Shown here: positions 60,631-64,000 of the stretch, in pieces
How positions within the stretch are numbered: position 1 is the stretch's first letter
Layout: every line of letters begins with the position of its first letter
DNA from: Roseiarcus fermentans
GTDB taxonomy: Bacteria > Pseudomonadota > Alphaproteobacteria > Rhizobiales > Beijerinckiaceae
Length of the DNA: 64,000 bases
Reading direction: 5' to 3'
Assembly (NCBI RefSeq): GCF_003315135.1
Contig: NZ_QNRK01000012.1
Location: 1-64,000 of the forward strand
The notes under the pieces: generated by a model
Database searches by the model: none
Told to the model about the DNA's origin: nothing
The model's input: only the letters and a program-made list of their open reading frames with translations
Position numbers and translations under genes: made by a program

Positions 60631-61371
60631 TCACCGAATTGTGTAGTAACGACTGCCGCCTTCGGCCGTGTTCGTACCCCAGGCGCTCCACGGAATCGTG
60701 TGAATCGAAGCGCCGCCGGAATTCTTATACTGGTCGAGGATCTGAACACCGGTCGCGTCCTGGCCGAGGTAGATCCCTGTGTGGCTGACGCCATAGTCGC
60801 CGCCGGGACTGTCAGGCGGACCATACGCGCCGTTGAAGTTGAACGTCGCGATCGGCGTTCCCACAGGAATATCCGTCGCTCCCTGGACGAGCTCGCCCTG
60901 CTGCCATTGGCTCGAAGGCGGCAAAGACGGATCGAAGGAGCGCGTCAAAGACACGCACTCCTGGTTCACACCGTAGTAGGACCCGACATATTGCTGATAG
61001 TCTGACGCCAGGGTCGACAACGGCTGACCCCCCGAGCCGTCCGACGTCCCCCCGACCGTCCCTGATCCGCCGGGATCCCCGCTCCCAACCGATCCCCCGA
61101 GCAACGTCCCGCCGCCGGCCGGAAACGAGTACGCCGGCAAGCCGGGCTCCGGAAACGTCGGGTGAACCTGAACCGGCAACCCGCTCGGCGTCACGACCTG
61201 CGGATCGGCCCAGCTCGGGCCGCCGAGGACCGCAAAGCCGGCCGTCGCCACGAGCCCCAGACCAACCGGCGCCACGATCGGCCAAAGCCAGTCCGCCGAT
61301 CGCCTCCTCTTCCGTCTGCCCGCCGCGACGGTCGCCCGCCAGAGGACGGGCGCCCGGTTTGGCGTCGCCAT
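60631..61371 (-). CDS. BPSL0067-family (CHAP-like) peptidoglycan amidase
   Basis: The 246-residue protein has a basic N-terminus and one membrane/export helix (WLWPIVAPVGLGLVATAGFA), then LPVQVHPTFPEPGLPAYSFP plus a glycine-rich linker, and a C-terminal domain with the BPSL0067 pattern: catalytic Cys in NQECVSLTRSF, PPSSQWQQGELVQG, GTPIATFNFNGAYG and His in YGVSHTGIYLGQ, ending VQILDQY. These cysteine peptidases cleave peptide stems in the cell wall. The N-terminal segment is nearly identical to that of the lytic transglycosylase 1 kb away. GGGAGAAG precedes the ATG. It heads the leftward operon. Confidence 0.75.
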   Translation of the reverse strand: MATPNRAPVLWRATVAAGRRKRRRSADWLWPIVAPVGLGLVATAGFAVLGGPSWADPQVVTPSGLPVQVHPTFPEPGLPAYSFPAGGGTLLGGSVGSGDPGGSGTVGGTSDGSGGQPLSTLASDYQQYVGSYYGVNQECVSLTRSFDPSLPPSSQWQQGELVQGATDIPVGTPIATFNFNGAYGPPDSPGGDYGVSHTGIYLGQDATGVQILDQYKNSGGASIHTIPWSAWGTNTAEGGSRYYTIR

Positions 61372-61483
61372 CGCTCTTCTCCCTGATCGTCAGGACGATC
61401 AGGGTCGAAGCGATCCGCGCGAACACGAATCCCTTTCTTCGAGACGCGCGCAGGCGGCGCGCTGGGAACGGAGTTGCGCCGCC

Positions 61484-62059
61484 TTAACGAGAGCGGGCGT
61501 TGTGCGCCGCGATTACCGCGTTCATGTCGTCCTCGGCGTTCGCGGGCCGCCAGGCCTCGCCGCGCATTGCGAAGGCGACCGCCCGATCGGCGCCATGGGC
61601 CGCCTCGGCGGCCTCATGGGCGACGATCTGAAGTCTCGCCGCCTCGATCGCCCAATAGTCCGCCGCCTCCCTCAACGGCGCAATCCAGTAGCCGCCCTCG
61701 ATCTGCGCGATCGCGAGCTTCTCGTTGTCGGCGTCCGATCGCATGGACGCCTGCCGCGCCTGAGCGCAGGCGGCGACGGCGCGATCGATGAGCGGCCTCA
61801 GGATCCCGTTCAACGTCGCGCGCCGCGCCTCGCGGTCGACGGGCAAGTCCATCGCCGCAATCCTCTCCGCCATCGCCCGGTCCGCCTTGCCGCGACCCTC
61901 CGGGTCCGACGCGTCGAACCCGAACGCCTCGGCGATCAACTCGACTTCGCGCGAGTCGGGCGCGACGTCGATCAGAAGCTCGATCGACGGCTTTGCGCGC
62001 AATTCGACGGGGAAGCGGACGATATTCCCGCCCAGCAGGGACAACGTCTCGTAACGCAT
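61484..62059 (-). CDS. Hypothetical protein
   Basis: ATG 62059 is preceded by GGGAGG; longer upstream frames lack a ribosome site. The 191-residue, helix-rich protein reads MRYETLSLLGGNIVRFPVEL, SIELLIDVAPDSREVELIAE and NGILRPLIDRAVAACAQARQ. It is soluble, with no signal peptide, and matches no family I know. It is divergent from ssb and may belong to the transfer/cell-wall set to its left. Confidence 0.65.
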   Translation of the reverse strand: MRYETLSLLGGNIVRFPVELRAKPSIELLIDVAPDSREVELIAEAFGFDASDPEGRGKADRAMAERIAAMDLPVDREARRATLNGILRPLIDRAVAACAQARQASMRSDADNEKLAIAQIEGGYWIAPLREAADYWAIEAARLQIVAHEAAEAAHGADRAVAFAMRGEAWRPANAEDDMNAVIAAHNARSR

Positions 62060-62492
62060 GGAACTGCCTCCCGGATCGAACAAACCATGAACAATTACCA
62101 GCGGGCGCCCCGCCTCGTCAACACAAGATGTAGGGGTTTTGGAGAGAAAGCGAGAAAAGACCGGGAGAGAACAAGCGCAGGAATGCGCAAGAGACGGGAC
62201 AGGAATGGGCTGCGCTCGCGGCCCGTGCGGTCCCCCGGATTTCCGTGCGGCCATGAAGCCGGACAGACCGCGCCGCAACGGCTGCGGGCGACGATTTTCC
62301 CCTTCGGCCCCCAAGGGGCCGAATTCCTCGCGCGGCAAAATCGCCGCCCTTCGCCGTCCTCCGCTCATCGCTACGGCCCGCTCGCGAGGCTCGCGGGTGC
62401 TGGCCCGGCCCGCCCGGCTTCCTTCGAGCCGCACCTGAGGGACCGACGGCACGAGCCGAAGGCCCGAGGAGAACGGAAGAAGGAGCGAACAC
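62060..62492. other. Divergent leader region of ssb
   Basis: About 430 bases with no supported gene. It holds element E8 and further GC-rich dyads around 62380-62430. The ssb promoter must lie here. Confidence 0.5.
62287..62348 (+). repeat. Nested hairpin element E8 upstream of ssb
   Basis: GGCGACGATTTT pairs with AAAATCGCCGCC (one mismatch) around an inner perfect hairpin TTCGGCCCC-CAA-GGGGCCGAA (62303-62323). It resembles E1-E7 in position and GC-rich nesting but not in loop sequence. Confidence 0.65.
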
Positions 62493-62885
62493 ATGAACAC
62501 GCCCGCGGAATTCACGATCGTCGGCCGGGTCGGCGAGATCAAGCAGGTCGGTACGACGCTGCGCGTCAGCATCGCCTCGAGCTACAGCCGCAAGGACAAT
62601 CGCGGCGAATGGATCGAGCGCACCCGCTGGAATGAAGTCACCATCTTCAGCGAGACCACGCGTGGCTACGTCAGACGCAACATCGGCAAGGGCGACCTCG
62701 TCTTCACCTCGGGTTCCCTCGGCCAGACGCAGTGGGAGAAGGACGGCGAGACCTTCTACGGCGTCACACTCGCCGCCGAGCGTATCGAGCGCCTGTGCAA
62801 GGGCCCGAACCACCGGGGCGACAAGGGGGACGAGCCCCAGGAGGCGCAGCGTCCGGCGGTCGACGATTCGGATATCCCGTTTTGA
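62493..62885 (+). CDS. ssb: Plasmid single-stranded DNA-binding protein
   Basis: The 130-residue protein has an OB fold of SSB type (FTIVGRVGEIKQVGTTLRVS, RTRWNEVTIF, VRRNIGKGDLVFTSGSLGQT) and the acidic C-terminal tip DDSDIPF that recruits partner proteins. It is shorter than chromosomal SSB. Plasmid ssb genes are typical leading-region genes expressed at entry into the recipient. The gene follows a 430-base leader with hairpin E8. Confidence 0.92.
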   Translation: MNTPAEFTIVGRVGEIKQVGTTLRVSIASSYSRKDNRGEWIERTRWNEVTIFSETTRGYVRRNIGKGDLVFTSGSLGQTQWEKDGETFYGVTLAAERIERLCKGPNHRGDKGDEPQEAQRPAVDDSDIPF

Positions 62886-62965
62886 CTCAACCGAGGGGAG
62901 GCTTCGGCCTCCCCGACCTTTGCTCGTCTCCCCCTTCCCTCCTTCCCGCCTCTTCGAGACCCCCC

Positions 62966-63373
62966 ATGTTCCACTTCGCGAAACTCCGACTCGCGCGCCG
63001 CGCCGACCCTCCGAAGGACGCCTGGCGCCGCCTCGCCGAACAGGTCGCCCTCGACCGCGCGAGCCGCCGCAGCGAGAGCAGAGCGCGCATCGCGCTCACG
63101 CTGACGCAGGACGCCGAACTCCGCTGGACCCTCGCCGACACCGGCGTCATCCATCTCCACGGGCGCGACGGTCGCGGCCGCCACGTCCCGGCCGTCTGGC
63201 GCGCGCCCGAGGACTTCGATCGCGACCGCGTTCGAGCCCTCTTTCGCCGCCTCGCCTCAGGTGCCCTGGTCGAACTCGAAGGGCTCTGGCGAACCCGTGA
63301 CGTGCGCGGAACCCCCTTGATCGATTTCGTCGCCCAGTACATCACCCTCGACGCCGATCCGCCCGTCCCGTGA
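62966..63373 (+). CDS. Hypothetical protein
   Basis: The 135-residue, arginine-rich protein reads MFHFAKLRLARRADPPKDAW, ALTLTQDAELRWTLADTGVI and RGTPLIDFVAQYITLDADPP, with an alternating beta pattern in the centre. No strong ribosome site is visible, though the frame lies 80 bases after ssb in the same direction. I do not recognise the family. Confidence 0.55.
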   Translation: MFHFAKLRLARRADPPKDAWRRLAEQVALDRASRRSESRARIALTLTQDAELRWTLADTGVIHLHGRDGRGRHVPAVWRAPEDFDRDRVRALFRRLASGALVELEGLWRTRDVRGTPLIDFVAQYITLDADPPVP

Positions 63374-63466
63374 GCGCCGCGAAGCCGACAGTCGCCAAGC
63401 CGAAAGGAAGCATCCGATGCGGAACCGTGCTACCCTACGCACCATGAACCTCGTCCTCGCAAGCCC

Positions 63467-64000
63467 ATGACGCTCGCCGAATTCCTCGCCTGGGAGGAGC
63501 GGCAGGACCTGCGCTACGAGTTCGATGGTTTCCAACCCGAAGACATGACCGGCGGCACAGTCGGCCATGCGGCCATCCAGGCCAATCTTGCCATCGCCCT
63601 CGGCGGACGACTCCTTGGCAAGCCCTGTCGATTTTACGGTAGCGACCTCAAGATCCAGGTCGCAGACGATCATATCCGCTACCCGGACGGCATGGTCGTT
63701 TGTTCGGACGTCGATCAACGAGCGAAGGTCATTCAGGACCCCGTCGTGATCTTCGAGGTGCTGAGCCCGAGCACCGCGGGCAAGGATCGCATCGTCAAGG
63801 CGCGCGAATACCAGGCGACGCCCTCTGTCCAGCGCTACGTCATGCTCGAGCAGGACCGGATCGGCGCCACCGTCCATGGCCGGGCCGCCGACGGATGGAG
63901 CGTCGTCGTCCTGAAGGAGGACGATACGCTCGCCCTTCCCGAGATCGGCCTTTCGATCCCGCTCGCCGAGTTCTACGAGGACCTGACCTTCGAGCACGAT
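63467..64000 (+). CDS. Uma2-family (DUF820) endonuclease-like protein, cut by the window end
   Basis: The visible 178 residues match Uma2 proteins: LAEFLAWEERQDLRYEFDGF, MTGGTVGHAAIQANLAIALG, YPDGMVVCSDVD, VVIFEVLSPSTAGKD and KAREYQATPSVQRYVMLEQD. The PD-(D/E)xK-like residues (Asp in YPDGM, Glu in IFEVLS) are present. The ATG at 63467 overlaps a tiny frame (63444, MNLVLASP) that looks like the usual N-terminus of the family displaced by one base, so the true start may be frameshifted. The last residues are beyond the window. Function in cells is unclear. Confidence 0.8.
   Translation, partial: MTLAEFLAWEERQDLRYEFDGFQPEDMTGGTVGHAAIQANLAIALGGRLLGKPCRFYGSDLKIQVADDHIRYPDGMVVCSDVDQRAKVIQDPVVIFEVLSPSTAGKDRIVKAREYQATPSVQRYVMLEQDRIGATVHGRAADGWSVVVLKEDDTLALPEIGLSIPLAEFYEDLTFEHD

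Noticed and set aside
1-64000. CRISPR arrays, tRNA or rRNA genes
   Set aside because: I saw no regularly spaced direct repeats with unique spacers and no cloverleaf or rRNA-like sequence; a tRNAscan or CRISPR finder run was not possible.

Overview
The window looks like part of a large repABC replicon (megaplasmid or secondary chromosome-like plasmid) of a GC-rich alphaproteobacterium, probably in the Hyphomicrobiales/Rhizobiales. The evidence is a complete repA-repB-repC operon with an antisense RNA gene between repB and repC, four 16-bp parS-type palindromes upstream of repA, DUF1403/ScpB/integrase genes typical of rhizobial plasmids, and long runs of small plasmid genes. The genus cannot be fixed from the sequence alone.

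Left part (0-22 kb): a transposase remnant and two cargo genes (CIA30-like, DUF427) lead into a defence island. It holds (i) an IetA-IetS AAA+ ATPase/subtilase pair; (ii) a five-gene leftward operon of a type III-like Res helicase-nuclease, a DUF262/HNH GmrSD-like protein, a type III-like Mod methyltransferase, a uracil-DNA-glycosylase-like protein and a UvrD-type helicase with a RelE/ParE-like N-terminus; and (iii) a short prokaryotic Argonaute coupled to an unusually large SIR2 - RecG/DHS-like ATP-binding - APAZ protein.

Middle part (22-33 kb): stability and replication. ScpB-DUF1403 are transcribed leftward from next to a perfect 14-bp-arm palindrome. VapBC, a tyrosine recombinase, a TacAT-like RHH/GNAT pair and a decayed second recombinase follow, then parS sites, repA, repB, the ctRNA gene and repC.

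Right part (34-64 kb): almost every gene is on the + strand, in short operons with 1-4 base overlaps. Many are known or likely anti-restriction or establishment functions: ArdC, a DarB-like methylase-helicase of 1699 aa, a Mom-like DNA modification protein, a broken TGT/DpdA-like gene, a ParB-like protein, SSB, UvrD, a toprim protein and solitary DnaA domain IV. Several operons are preceded by related hairpin elements whose arms covary while the loop is kept. I read this as the leading region of a conjugative plasmid, with the hairpins as candidate single-stranded-DNA promoters or RNA leaders. A leftward set of secreted cell-wall genes (lytic transglycosylase, BPSL0067-like amidase and partners) at 58.4-61.4 kb fits the border of a transfer region. 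No relaxase or T4SS core gene lies in the window.

Several genes on the right carry single-base frameshifts, so some pseudogene calls may reflect sequencing error.
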